Under the pieces are notes generated by a model. It searched no databases and was not told the DNA's origin. It saw only the letters and a list, made by a program, of their open reading frames with translations. A stretch of DNA of 64,000 bases, taken from positions 1 through 64,000 of the forward strand of contig NZ_JAEMGS010000012.1 in NCBI RefSeq assembly GCF_017309075.1, given 5' to 3'. The position numbers and the translations under genes are program-made. Below, piece by piece: positions 1-8,591 of this stretch. The stretch's first letter is position 1. Each line of letters starts with the position of its first letter. The stretch comes from Motiliproteus sp. SC1-56 (GTDB lineage: Bacteria; Pseudomonadota; Gammaproteobacteria; Pseudomonadales; Balneatricaceae).

Positions 1-102
1 TCCGGAACCACCTGACTCCATCCCGAACTCAGAAGTGAAACGGTCCAGCGCCGATGGTAGTGTGGGGTCTCCCCATGTGAGAGTAGGTCATCGCCAAGCG
101 CC
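1..102 (+). rRNA. rrf: 5S ribosomal RNA, 3' part
   Basis: The first ~100 bases match the conserved body and 3' end of bacterial 5S rRNA, including CCGAACTCAGAAGTGAAAC and the late GAGAGTAGGTCATCGCCA segment. The 5' end lies before the window, so an rRNA operon probably precedes it. The exact 3' end is approximate. Confidence 0.93.
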
Positions 103-113
103 TTATCCTGAGA

Positions 114-144
114 AACCCCCGGCACACCGTGCCGGGGGTTTTTC
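114..144 (+). terminator. Intrinsic terminator of the rRNA operon
   Basis: AACCCCCGGCAC and GTGCCGGGGGTT form a 12-bp GC-rich stem with a 3-nt loop, followed by a T run, about 12 bases after the 5S end. Confidence 0.9.
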
Positions 145-208
145 GTTTGGGGCTCGGTAGGGTCTGATACGGTGGGCTTTTGCGCCTTTACGTTGGTCCC
201 GGTGGTTT

Positions 209-245
209 GAGAAAATTCCCGGAGCGGCGAGGAACAAATTTTCTC
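209..245. repeat. Inverted repeat upstream of recA
   Basis: GAGAAAATT (209-217) is complementary to AATTTTCTC (237-245). It lies between the rRNA terminator and the recA promoter. No function is evident. Confidence 0.5.
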
Positions 246-289
246 GAGTCGCGGTCTCGGTCTTGCGTTTCCCAAAATCTGTGAAATAA

Positions 290-309
290 TACTGGGCAAA
301 TATACAGTG
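290..309 (+). promoter_or_regulatory. LexA (SOS) box of recA
   Basis: TACTGGGCAAATATACAGTG has the CTG-N10-CAG core of the gammaproteobacterial LexA operator and agrees with the TACTGTATATATATACAGTA consensus except at some central and end positions. It lies 40 bp before the recA start, so recA is expected to be SOS-inducible. Confidence 0.85.
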
Positions 310-348
310 TCTGGTCCTAGGTGATCTTTACTTTCTCGGGGTGTATTG

Positions 349-1386
349 ATGGACGAAAACAAGAAAAAAGCGCTGGCGGCGGCGCTTGGGCAGATTGAGC
401 GACAGTTCGGTAAGGGCGCGGTGATGCGCATGGGCGATCAGCCCCGTGAGGCGATTCCGTCCGTCTCCACTGGCTCTCTTGGGCTGGATATCGCGTTGGG
501 TATCGGTGGGCTGCCCTTTGGCCGGATCGTCGAAATCTACGGTCCGGAGTCCTCCGGTAAGACCACGCTCACCCTGCAGGTAATCGCCGAAGCCCAGAAG
601 CTGGGCAAGACCTGTGCCTTCGTGGATGCCGAGCACGCCCTGGATCCTATCTACGCCGAGAAGCTGGGGGTCAACACGGACGACCTGCTGGTCTCGCAGC
701 CGGATACCGGTGAACAGGCGCTGGAGATCACCGACATGCTGGTGCGCTCCAACGCGGTGGATGTGCTGGTGATCGACTCGGTCGCGGCCTTGGTGCCCCG
801 GGCGGAAATCGAAGGCGAGATGGGGGATTCCCACGTCGGCCTGCAGGCGCGCCTGATGTCCCAGGCGCTGCGGAAGATCACCGGCAACGTGAAGAACGCC
901 AATACCCTGGTGATCTTTATCAACCAGATCCGAATGAAGATCGGGGTCATGTTCGGCAACCCCGAGACCACTACCGGCGGTAACGCCCTGAAGTTCTACT
1001 CCTCCGTGCGCCTGGATATTCGCCGTACCGGTGCGGTCAAGGACAAGGACGAGGTGATCGGCAATGAGACCCGGGTCAAGGTGGTGAAGAACAAGGTCTC
1101 CCCGCCTTTCCGTCAGGCCGAGTTCCAGATCATGTACGGCAAGGGTATCTATCACATGGGCGAGGTGATTGACCTGGGCGTTAAGCAGGGGCTGGTGGAC
1201 AAGTCCGGCGCCTGGTACGCCTACCAGGGCAATAAGATCGGCCAAGGCAAGGCTAATGCCGCCAAGTATCTGGAGGAGAACCCGGCGGTGGCCGAGGAGA
1301 TCGAAAGCCAGATTCGCGAGCAGTTGCTCAACCTTCCGGTGAAGGAAAACGTGGCCGACGAGTCGGCCGGCGAGCTGGAATTTTAA
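349..1386 (+). CDS. recA: Recombinase RecA
   Basis: This is a 345-residue RecA: DNA-dependent ATPase for homologous strand exchange and co-protease for LexA cleavage in the cytoplasm. The N-terminus [20 protein letters not shown] is typical; the Walker A motif GPESSGKT is at residues 65-72, followed by the DAEHALD segment and the L2-loop region [19 protein letters not shown] directly precedes the ATG at 349; ATG gives the usual start. A LexA box lies upstream and an intrinsic terminator follows. recX, which commonly follows recA in gammaproteobacteria, is absent here: the next gene is on the other strand. Confidence 0.98.
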   Translation: MDENKKKALAAALGQIERQFGKGAVMRMGDQPREAIPSVSTGSLGLDIALGIGGLPFGRIVEIYGPESSGKTTLTLQVIAEAQKLGKTCAFVDAEHALDPIYAEKLGVNTDDLLVSQPDTGEQALEITDMLVRSNAVDVLVIDSVAALVPRAEIEGEMGDSHVGLQARLMSQALRKITGNVKNANTLVIFINQIRMKIGVMFGNPETTTGGNALKFYSSVRLDIRRTGAVKDKDEVIGNETRVKVVKNKVSPPFRQAEFQIMYGKGIYHMGEVIDLGVKQGLVDKSGAWYAYQGNKIGQGKANAAKYLEENPAVAEEIESQIREQLLNLPVKENVADESAGELEF

Positions 1387-1411
1387 CCGGACCTAGCTTT
1401 TTGCAGTGAAG

Positions 1412-1438
1412 AAAGCGGCCTCTCAGGCCGCTTTTTTT
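1412..1438 (+). terminator. Intrinsic terminator of recA
   Basis: AAAGCGGCCT and AGGCCGCTTT form a 10-bp stem with loop CTC, continuing into a T tract. It starts 25 bases after the recA stop. Confidence 0.92.
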
Positions 1439-1552
1439 ATTGCCCGCTGACAGCTTCTGACGGCGTTTGGCTGGCCTGCGTCGTTCTGCTTACTCCGCGT
1501 TCCTATGGTGTTTTCTGGCGCTTCTGTTCTGCGGCGATATGCCTGGAATGTC

Positions 1553-3043
1553 TCACTGCTCAAGTGCCTCCGCGCGCCGGCAGATCTCCCGGGTGAGGCC
1601 TTTGAAAATGACTAGGTGGGCCGGTTGCAGCGAAAACCAGTACGCCAGCCCCAGGGCGCCTGCAGGGTGCCAGTAGGCCGTGGCGGTGACCTGGTGGAGC
1701 TGAGCTTCCAATGGCTCGATCTCTATCTCCAGCACCCCCGCCCCGGGGGCCTTCATACCGAACGCCAGGGTTAGCCGACGCTCGTGCTCCATGCCGATCA
1801 CTTCCCAGCTGTCCACCCGGTCGCCGACGCGCAGTTCTGTGGGATGGCGCCGCTGGCGCCGCATCCCCGGTCCACCGACCAGCCAGTCGAGCAGTTCGCG
1901 CAGGGCCCAGAGGCTGTTGAAGTAGTAGTAGCGGTTCTCGCCGCCAATTGCAGTGATCACCCGCCACAGCGCATCGGCCGATGCGCAGGAGGTAGCGTGG
2001 CCTGCGGCGCGCTTGGCGTAGTAGGCGTAATCGTTGCGTTGCCGACGGATACTGTAGGCGCCTTCCACCCAGCGGGCTTCGACGTCGTGCTGGCGTTCCC
2101 TGGCCAGGGCGGCGGCGACGCTGGCCCTAAAGTCCAGGCGCTCCAGGGGAACCAACGCCTGCAGGGGCTCTGTTTCGGCGCTGAAGTCGTACTTCAGCCC
2201 TTCGATCAGGGCCCGGGCCACGTTGGTGGGCACCGAGGTGACGAACTTGAGCCAGTAGGAGGAGAACCGCGGGGATAGCACGGGGGCGGCGAGAATACGC
2301 GGCGGGGGCTTGCCCGCCTCCTCCGCCAGGATCCGCATCATCGCCTCGTAGGTGAGCTGTTGCGGTCCGCCGGCTTCGAAGATCCCGCCTTGTGCCGCCG
2401 GCTGGTCTGGCAGGCGGATCAGGTATTCGAGCAGGTTATCCAGGGCGATGGGCGGCGATTTCGCCCGAACCCAGCGCGGTGTCACCATGACCGGCAGGTG
2501 GAGAACCAGATCGCGCATCACCTCAAAGGCAGCCGAACCCGGTCCGACGATGATTGCCGCCCGCAGCTCGATGACCGGCACCTGGCCCCGGCGCAGTGCC
2601 TCCCCGGTGTCGCGGCGGGAGAGAATATGGGCCGAATCCGCCCCTTCGGGCACCAGGGCGCCCAGGTAGACGATCTGGCGGACGCCTGCGGCAGCCGCGG
2701 CGTCAGCGAAGTGGGTGGCGGCCTGGCGTTCCAGGGAGGCAAAATCGGCGCCCGCCGTCATGGAGTGGATCAGGTAGTAGGCGGTATCCACACCCTCCAG
2801 CGCCGGGGCCAGGGTCGAAGGCGCCAGGGCGTCGGCCCCGACGACTTCTACTCCGGACCAGTCCCGAGCCCGCAGTACTTCGGGACGACGGGAGCAGGCG
2901 CGCACCGGGATGTTGTGGCGTAGGAGCGCCGGGACCAGATTGGAGCCGATGTAGCCGCTGGCGCCGAACACTAGGCGCAGGCCGGATTGGGGTGAGGCCG
3001 AGGGTGGGCTTCCGTCGCTGCTTGTTATCGTTCTACTGGCCAT
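1553..3043 (-). CDS. NAD(P)-binding SDR-family protein with C-terminal DUF2867-like domain
   Basis: The protein has about 496 residues. Near its N-terminus is an extended-SDR Rossmann motif, VFGASGYIGSNLVPALLR, followed by an atypical-SDR/NmrA-like region; the YYLIHSM segment and the C-terminal half (YYYFNSLWALRELLDWLVGG and onward) match the SDR-DUF2867 proteins of the YbjT type. Their substrate is unknown; a role in membrane or quinone-related metabolism is sometimes suggested. The start at 3043 was preferred because the reading frame upstream to 3127 encodes low-complexity residues, while ATG 3043 is preceded by a GAAGAG-like ribosome-binding site. It is a single gene, convergent with recA. 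Confidence 0.75.
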   Translation of the reverse strand: MASRTITSSDGSPPSASPQSGLRLVFGASGYIGSNLVPALLRHNIPVRACSRRPEVLRARDWSGVEVVGADALAPSTLAPALEGVDTAYYLIHSMTAGADFASLERQAATHFADAAAAAGVRQIVYLGALVPEGADSAHILSRRDTGEALRRGQVPVIELRAAIIVGPGSAAFEVMRDLVLHLPVMVTPRWVRAKSPPIALDNLLEYLIRLPDQPAAQGGIFEAGGPQQLTYEAMMRILAEEAGKPPPRILAAPVLSPRFSSYWLKFVTSVPTNVARALIEGLKYDFSAETEPLQALVPLERLDFRASVAAALARERQHDVEARWVEGAYSIRRQRNDYAYYAKRAAGHATSCASADALWRVITAIGGENRYYYFNSLWALRELLDWLVGGPGMRRQRRHPTELRVGDRVDSWEVIGMEHERRLTLAFGMKAPGAGVLEIEIEPLEAQLHQVTATAYWHPAGALGLAYWFSLQPAHLVIFKGLTREICRRAEALEQ

Positions 3044-3336
3044 GGTGCTCTTCTCGGCTTCGCCCTTTGCGTTGGAGGAGGGGGAGGGCGGCCAATAGGT
3101 CACCGCTGTTGTATTCCGTGTTGCCAAGCATAGACCAGGGGGTGCGATGCTAGCCTGGAGGGGGAGCCGCGGACGGCCCTGGCTGTGGGCAGCAACTAGG
3201 TGGCGGAAGTAGGCGTGGAAGCCAGGTTGATCCCCCTCCGGTACGCTTGCAAGCGACTCCCGGGCGCTGCTTCAAAAAGCGATCGCAACGTATGCCGCCA
3301 GCTACTACAATGCGCTTTTTCCAACGGAATGTTCCC

Positions 3337-4191
3337 GTGCTCAGCTACCGTCACGCCTTTCATGCCGGCAATTATGCCGACCTGCTAAAGCATCTGATCC
3401 AGATCGAGATTCTTGACTACCTGGGCGAAAAGCCAAAGGGGTTCACTTACATCGACACCCACGCGGGCGCCGGAGGCTACCGCCTGGACAGTGCGCAGGC
3501 CAACAAAACCGAAGAGTACCGCGAAGGGGTTGGTCGTTGGTTCGGCCCGACAGCGCTGAAGCGAAAGAACTGGCCGGAGCTGGCCCGGTATCTTGAGCGG
3601 GTGGAACAATTCAATCCACAGGCGCGGTTGACGCACTACCCCGGCTCACCGGTCATCGCCGCCAACTGCCTGCGCCCGCAAGACAGCGCCTGGCTGTTTG
3701 AACTCCACCCCAGCGACTTCCCGCTGCTGGCCGAGCGTTTCAAAAACAATCGCCGCATCCGGGTCAGTCAGCAGGATGGCTTTCAGGGGGTGTTGGGGCT
3801 GTTGCCCTGCCCCTCGCGTCGTGCGCTGGTGCTGATCGACCCGCCCTACGAGCAGAAAGGCGACTATCAGAAGGTGGTCGCCACCGTCGGCAAAATCCAC
3901 CGCAAAATGGCCAACACCATCGTTGCCCTCTGGTATCCGGTGGTGCAACGGGCGCAGATCAATCAGCTGGAAAAACAGCTGGTCGACAGCGGGGTTCGCC
4001 GGGTGCAGTTGTTTGAACTGGGCGTGCGCCAGGACAGCGACGGCCACGGCATGACATCGGCGGGAATGATCGTGATCAACCCGCCCTGGACCCTGTTCGC
4101 CAAAATGGAGCAACTGCTACCGCGACTGGCCGAGGCGCTCAGTCAGGACGGTCGCCCTCACTGGCGCTGCCAGCAGTTGGTGGCGGAGTAA
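3337..4191 (+). CDS. rlmJ: 23S rRNA (adenine(2030)-N6)-methyltransferase RlmJ
   Basis: The 284-residue protein methylates A2030 of 23S rRNA with S-adenosylmethionine. The start is chosen at GTG 3337 because it yields the family's canonical N-terminus (M)LSYRHAFHAGNYADLLKH; an in-frame ATG at 3310 would add nine residues. Typical features are the SAM-binding DTHAGAGGY segment and the catalytic DPPY motif in LIDPPYEQKGDY. Length agrees with the E. coli enzyme (280). It appears monocistronic. Confidence 0.93.
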   Translation: MLSYRHAFHAGNYADLLKHLIQIEILDYLGEKPKGFTYIDTHAGAGGYRLDSAQANKTEEYREGVGRWFGPTALKRKNWPELARYLERVEQFNPQARLTHYPGSPVIAANCLRPQDSAWLFELHPSDFPLLAERFKNNRRIRVSQQDGFQGVLGLLPCPSRRALVLIDPPYEQKGDYQKVVATVGKIHRKMANTIVALWYPVVQRAQINQLEKQLVDSGVRRVQLFELGVRQDSDGHGMTSAGMIVINPPWTLFAKMEQLLPRLAEALSQDGRPHWRCQQLVAE

Positions 4192-4228
4192 CACAGCGGG
4201 TGCCAGCCCGGAGGCCACCGGCGGCTCG

Positions 4229-5005
4229 CTATTGGCCCCGGCTTAGCGCCGTCCCCAGCCGGCTGAAATAATCCTGGAACGCCGCGTTGATTCGCGCTCT
4301 CTCGTCCCCCTGTGGGTACAACCCCCGTTTGGCTTCCTCGCTGGCCCGGGTGCCGGCCACCAGAAAGTTGTTGCGAATGCCCGCATCCTGGACAAAGGCT
4401 TCAAAAGCCCGGGCACAGACTTCCTCGGGTTGGCTGAAGTAGCGTTGTCTCAGGCGGCGGTCGGTGTCGACGGCGGTGCGAAACAGGGTGCTGGGGTTGT
4501 CCCCCGCGGCGTCCAGCAGGATGGCCCGAAAGCAGGCGAACAGGCGGTCATTGAGCGGGTGCACCACCGGGGTCGCATCCGATAGCCAGGCCTTGGAGGC
4601 AAACATACTGGTGGGGGTGTCGCTGAACGCCTTGTTTCCCAGGTAGTGGTCCAGGGCGTGAAACCATTCGTGGGCGATGCTTCCGGGGCCTGCGTTCTTG
4701 GCCAGGGAGAAACATCGCATGCCGGGCTGGTAGTGGGCGGCGACCCCGGGCTGCCCACCGATGCCGTACTTCAGGGAGAGGCTGCCCCTGAGGGAGATCA
4801 GCGCTTCAGGTCCTTGCAGGATATGCATCAGGTCGACCAGGGCGTCGTAGAAAAGGCCGCTGGCTCGGTCCCGCTCGGCCTCCGTGACCCAGCGGCCGAT
4901 GCGGATCGAGCGGAAGTCGAACCGCCGGCGCACATCTGCGAAGGTGACCGGCTGCCCCCGGCGGGTATCGGGGCCGCGGCGGTAAAACTGGCGGGGTGGG
5001 GGCAT
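4229..5005 (-). CDS. CLCA_X-family protein with HEWFH metallopeptidase-like motif
   Basis: The 258-residue protein resembles the conserved proteobacterial family labelled CLCA_X: a FDFRSIRIGRWVTEAERD segment, then SLRGSLSLKYGIGGQPGVAAHY and HEWFHALDHYLGN. The HEWFH sequence has the HExxH pattern of zinc metallopeptidases, which suggests a metal-dependent hydrolytic activity, but no function is established to my knowledge. It faces rlmJ tail to tail. I see no signal peptide. Confidence 0.65.
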   Translation of the reverse strand: MPPPRQFYRRGPDTRRGQPVTFADVRRRFDFRSIRIGRWVTEAERDRASGLFYDALVDLMHILQGPEALISLRGSLSLKYGIGGQPGVAAHYQPGMRCFSLAKNAGPGSIAHEWFHALDHYLGNKAFSDTPTSMFASKAWLSDATPVVHPLNDRLFACFRAILLDAAGDNPSTLFRTAVDTDRRLRQRYFSQPEEVCARAFEAFVQDAGIRNNFLVAGTRASEEAKRGLYPQGDERARINAAFQDYFSRLGTALSRGQ

Positions 5006-5095
5006 GGATCTTGTTCGGCTTGAAGAGGGGAAAGGAGGGCTCGGGTGTCGCCGCAGCCTAACGGATTGGCGAGTGCAAAAAAAGTCCGGTGCGGC

Positions 5096-5701
5096 TCAGT
5101 CGGCTGCGGTCCCGGCCCGGCTTTCTCGAATAATGCGTATTCCCGTGCGCGCGACCACCCCGGCGATCAGGGCGCCGATGACCAGGTCTGGCCAGGGCGT
5201 ACCGGTCCAGGCTACCAGCAGGCCCGCGGCGATCACCCCGAGGTTGGCCAGCACGTCGCTGGCGGAAAACAGCCAGCTTGCCCGCAGGTGGATCTCTCCA
5301 TGACGGTGACGGTTGAGAAGGGTCAGGCAGGTGAGGTTGACCGCCAGCGCCAGCGCGGCGGTGGCCATCATCAGCAGTGACTGTGGCTCGCTGCCGTAGA
5401 CCGTTCTGCGCAGCACTTCGGCGATGACTGCCAGCGCCAGCAGGAGCTGTGCGCCGCCGCTGAGTGCCGCGGCGCGGTTTTTCAGCGTCTCGGAGCGGCC
5501 CACGGCATAGAGGGCCAGGCCATAGACGCTGGCATCGGCCAGCATATCCAGTGCATCGGCGATCAGGCCGGTGGACTGGGCCAGCAGTCCGAGGCTGCCC
5601 TCGACGGCGAACATCAGGCCGTTCAGTCCCAGGAGCAGCCCCAGCAACCGACGCTGTCCTTCCAGTTCCCGGGCGTTTTGCCGGCATTCACAGTCACTCA
5701 T
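5096..5701 (-). CDS. Cation diffusion facilitator-like membrane transporter
   Basis: The 201-residue protein has about six hydrophobic segments and the CDF metal-site pattern: GLIADALDMLADAS in one transmembrane helix and ASWLFSASDVLANLGV in another. CDF proteins export Zn, Co, Cd or related divalent cations by proton antiport. It lacks the long cytoplasmic C-terminal domain, so it is a short member. The start at 5701 (MSDCECRQ, Cys-rich) was chosen over the ATG six codons upstream; both are possible. Its promoter is in the AT-rich 5702-5770 stretch next to the heptanucleotide repeat. Confidence 0.78.
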   Translation of the reverse strand: MSDCECRQNARELEGQRRLLGLLLGLNGLMFAVEGSLGLLAQSTGLIADALDMLADASVYGLALYAVGRSETLKNRAAALSGGAQLLLALAVIAEVLRRTVYGSEPQSLLMMATAALALAVNLTCLTLLNRHRHGEIHLRASWLFSASDVLANLGVIAAGLLVAWTGTPWPDLVIGALIAGVVARTGIRIIRESRAGTAAD

Positions 5702-5770
5702 GGTTTGGCAGCGTAGCAACCTCCGATCGTTGTATTTATATATTAGGGTAATCTTAATTAAAATTAGTCG

Positions 5771-5994
5771 GGGAACAGGGAACAGGGAACAGGGAACAGG
5801 GAACAGGGAACAGGGAACAGGGAACAGGGAACAGGGAACAGGGAACAGGGAACAGGGAACGGGGAACGGGGAACGGGGAACGGGGAACGGGGAACGGGGA
5901 ACGGGGAACGGGGAACGGGGAACGGGGAACGGGGAACGGGGAACGGGGAACGGGGAACGGGGAACGGGGAACAGGGAACGGGGAACAGGGAACG
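5771..5994. repeat. 32-copy heptanucleotide tandem repeat GGGAAC(A/G)
   Basis: Exactly 32 contiguous 7-bp units: twelve GGGAACA, sixteen GGGAACG, then A, G, A, G variants. It separates the divergent CDF transporter and acyl-CoA dehydrogenase genes. Seven is not a multiple of three, so every plus-strand frame reads the same heptapeptide cycle without stops; the reading frame across it is therefore not evidence of a gene. Confidence 0.97.
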
Positions 5995-6127
5995 GGGCGC
6001 TGGTCGGGGAATTACCTTTTGTTACCGGTGCTTTCGGTCAAATCGGCGGGGATGCGTGCCCCGGGCATGAGAACGCCTGGCCCCCTTGCAACCAACCCCA
6101 TCGACAAAGAGTAATCCTGTTTTGTGC

Positions 6128-6156
6128 TTTACGTTAACGTAAACGGGATTTATTCT
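6128..6156 (+). promoter_or_regulatory. Promoter with perfect MerR/LiuR-type operator on its -35
   Basis: TTTACGTTAACGTAAA (6128-6143) is a perfect 16-bp palindrome. Its left TTTACG can serve as the -35 with a TATTCT -10 at 6151-6156 (17-bp spacer). It lies 77 bp before the acyl-CoA dehydrogenase start. The same arrangement recurs before korA, the rnf operon, the acyl-CoA synthetase, dch and had. Confidence 0.75.
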
Positions 6157-6232
6157 AGGCGCTTGTTCACATCGATCTATAACCCTCTCCCATGTCCGGG
6201 CTTGGCGTGGGGGAGAAGGAGGCAAGAGCCCT

Positions 6233-7393
6233 ATGCAACTGACGTTGACCGAAGAGCAGGCATTGATTCAGGACACGGCGCGGCGTTTCGCCCAGAGCGA
6301 GCTGGCGCCCAATGCCGAGCGTCTCGATCAGACCAAGGACCGCGATATTCTCACCGGCCACTGCCGCCAGCTGGCCGAGCTGGGCTTCATGGGTCTCAAC
6401 ATCGACGGCCAGTACGGCGGCACGGAAGCGGGTCCGGTGGCCTTCAGCCTGGCCATCACCGAGCTGGCCAAGGGCTGCGCCTCCACCGCCGTGACCGTCT
6501 CCGTGACCAACATGGTGGCCGAGGTGATCCAGGCCAAGGGCAGCGAGGCGCAGAAGAGCGCCTGCCTGCCCAAACTCTGTGACGGCACCTGGCTGGCCGG
6601 TAGCTTTTGCCTCACCGAGGCGGGCGCGGGCTCTGACCCCGCCGGAATGCGCACCCAGGCGCGCCGTGACGGTGATGGCTGGATCATCGACGGGGTCAAG
6701 CAGTGGATCACCAGCGCCGAATTTGCCGGCGTGTTCGTGGTCTGGGCGGTGACCGACAAGGACGCGCCCAAGGGGCGCGGCATCACCTGTTTCCTGGTGG
6801 AGGCCGACACCCCCGGTATCACCGTCAACAAGGCGGAGAAGAAGATGGGGCAGCACGGCTCGGCCACCAACGAGGTGGTTTTTGAGGGGTGCCGGGTGCC
6901 CGACAGCGCCATCCTGGGCGAGCTTAACCAGGGCTTCAAGCTGGCGGTCACCGAGCTGGCCGGCGGGCGCATCGGTATCGGCTCGCTGGCCCTGGGCGTG
7001 GGCCAGGCGGCGATGGAGTACGCGGTCGACTACGTCAAGGAGCGCAAGCAGTTCGGCCAGCCGCTGGCGGATTTCCAGGGGCTGCAGTGGATGATCGCTG
7101 ACCGGATGACCGAGCTTGAGGCGGCCCGGCTGCTGCTGATGAGCGCCGCCAGCCGTAAGGAAGCGGGGCTGACCTACGCGAAGGAGGCCTCCATGGCCAA
7201 GCTGTTTGCCTCTGAAAAAGCCAACGACGCCTGCTACACCGCGCTGCAGCTGCTGGGCGGCTACGGCTATATGCAGGAGTACCCCCTGGAGCGCTATGCC
7301 CGGGATGTGCGCATCACCTCCATTTACGAGGGTACCAGCGAGGTGCAGCGACTGATCATCGCCCGCGAAGTGCTCAACGGCCAGCGAGGCTGA
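6233..7393 (+). CDS. Acyl-CoA dehydrogenase
   Basis: The 386-residue flavoprotein should oxidise an acyl-CoA to the trans-2-enoyl-CoA, passing electrons to electron-transfer flavoprotein. The family layout is complete: N-terminal helical domain, FCLTEAGAGSDPAGM FAD/substrate loop, QWITSAEFAGVF, and the C-terminal IYEGTSEVQRLIIAR segment in which E366 would be the catalytic base, as in short/medium-chain enzymes. It is followed after 2 bp by a CoA-transferase, so the pair probably activates and oxidises one carboxylic acid. The substrate is not readable from sequence. A MerR/LiuR-type operator precedes it. Confidence 0.9.
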   Translation: MQLTLTEEQALIQDTARRFAQSELAPNAERLDQTKDRDILTGHCRQLAELGFMGLNIDGQYGGTEAGPVAFSLAITELAKGCASTAVTVSVTNMVAEVIQAKGSEAQKSACLPKLCDGTWLAGSFCLTEAGAGSDPAGMRTQARRDGDGWIIDGVKQWITSAEFAGVFVVWAVTDKDAPKGRGITCFLVEADTPGITVNKAEKKMGQHGSATNEVVFEGCRVPDSAILGELNQGFKLAVTELAGGRIGIGSLALGVGQAAMEYAVDYVKERKQFGQPLADFQGLQWMIADRMTELEAARLLLMSAASRKEAGLTYAKEASMAKLFASEKANDACYTALQLLGGYGYMQEYPLERYARDVRITSIYEGTSEVQRLIIAREVLNGQRG

Positions 7394-7395
7394 GC

Positions 7396-8568
7396 GTGTC
7401 CGCGAAGCCGCTGAAGGGGCTGCGGGTGCTGGATTTCAGCACCCTCTTGCCCGGCCCCTACGCGACCCTCAACCTGGCGGACCTGGGGGCCCGGGTGCTG
7501 CGGGTGGAGTCGCCCACCCGGGCCGACCTGGTGCGCGAGTTCGAACCCCAGGTGGCAGGTCAGTCCGCCGCCTTTCAATACCTTAACCGGGGCAAGGCGT
7601 CCCTGGCCCTGGACCTCAAGCACCCGCAAGCGAGCGAGGTGATCGAGCGACTGCTAGCAGATTACGACATCCTGGTGGAGCAGTTCCGGCCCGGGGTGAT
7701 GGCGCGGCTGGGGCTCGATTACGATACCCTCAAGGCGCGCCACCCGGGGCTGATCTACTGCTCCCTCACCGGCTACGGCCAGGACGGCCCCTACGCCCAG
7801 CGCGCCGGGCACGATATCAACTACCTGGCCCTGGCCGGGATCAGCGGCTACAGCGGGCGTAGTGGGGAAGCGCCCGCGCCCTGCGGCATCCAGATTGCCG
7901 ACCTCGCCGCCGGGGCGCAGAACGCCACCATCGCCATTCTGGCCGCGGTGATCGAGCGGCAGCAGACCGGGCAGGGGCAGTGGCTGGATATCAGCATGCT
8001 GGATGGCAGCCTGGCCCTCAACGCCCTGTTCGGTCCCGGCGCCCTGACCGAATGCCGTGACCCCGCCCCCGAAGGCAACCTGCTCAATGGCGGCGGAATC
8101 TATGATCATTACCGTACCGCCGATGGGCGCTACCTGGCGGTGGGGAGCCTGGAGCCGGTGTTTCGCCGGCGCCTGTGCGATGCGCTGGAGATCGAGAACG
8201 GTGCCGCCATGCTGGACGGAGAACTCAAGCCGCGGCTGGCCGAGTGCATCGCGGCTCGCCCCCTGGAACACTGGCAACAGGTTTTCGCCGATGTCGATGC
8301 CTGTGTGGAGCCGGTGCTGACCCTCAACGAGCTCGAATCGCACCCGCAGGTTCGGGCCCGGGGGCTGCTGGAAACCCGACAAGTGGGCGAGCAGGCCCTG
8401 ACCCGCATCGCCAGTCCTTTCCGTTTCGACGGCGAGCGTCCCGGCAGGCAAGGTTTGGCGCCTAGGTGCGGAGCGCAGAACCGGGCGGTGATGAACGAGC
8501 TGGGTTACAGCGAGGCACAACTGGAAGCTTTTGGTCGGGACGGACTCTTCGGCCCCAGCAGCGATTGA
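7396..8568 (+). CDS. Family III (CaiB/BaiF) CoA-transferase
   Basis: The 390-residue protein begins at a GTG two bases after the preceding stop, so it is translated with the acyl-CoA dehydrogenase. It shows the family III pattern: LKGLRVLDFSTLLPGPYAT at the N-terminus, RGKASLALDLKHP, and WLDISMLDGSLAL containing the likely catalytic Asp that forms the acyl-anhydride intermediate. Members move CoA between organic acids such as succinate, carnitine or aromatic acids. Donor and acceptor cannot be predicted here. Confidence 0.88.
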   Translation: MSAKPLKGLRVLDFSTLLPGPYATLNLADLGARVLRVESPTRADLVREFEPQVAGQSAAFQYLNRGKASLALDLKHPQASEVIERLLADYDILVEQFRPGVMARLGLDYDTLKARHPGLIYCSLTGYGQDGPYAQRAGHDINYLALAGISGYSGRSGEAPAPCGIQIADLAAGAQNATIAILAAVIERQQTGQGQWLDISMLDGSLALNALFGPGALTECRDPAPEGNLLNGGGIYDHYRTADGRYLAVGSLEPVFRRRLCDALEIENGAAMLDGELKPRLAECIAARPLEHWQQVFADVDACVEPVLTLNELESHPQVRARGLLETRQVGEQALTRIASPFRFDGERPGRQGLAPRCGAQNRAVMNELGYSEAQLEAFGRDGLFGPSSD

Positions 8569-8591
8569 AGCCCACCGATTAACGGGCCGCG

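Noticed and set aside
184-200. MerR-type half-site before recA (TTTACGTTGG)
   Set aside because: Only one ACGT core, no second arm and no matching promoter; probably chance.
5771-5994. CRISPR array
   Set aside because: Units are 7 bp with no unique spacers, and no cas gene is present.
5571-6137. Plus-strand reading frame of 188 codons across the heptanucleotide array
   Set aside because: The array is open in all three plus-strand frames because a 7-bp unit without stop codons repeats; codon use outside it is not gene-like and no ribosome-binding site precedes it.
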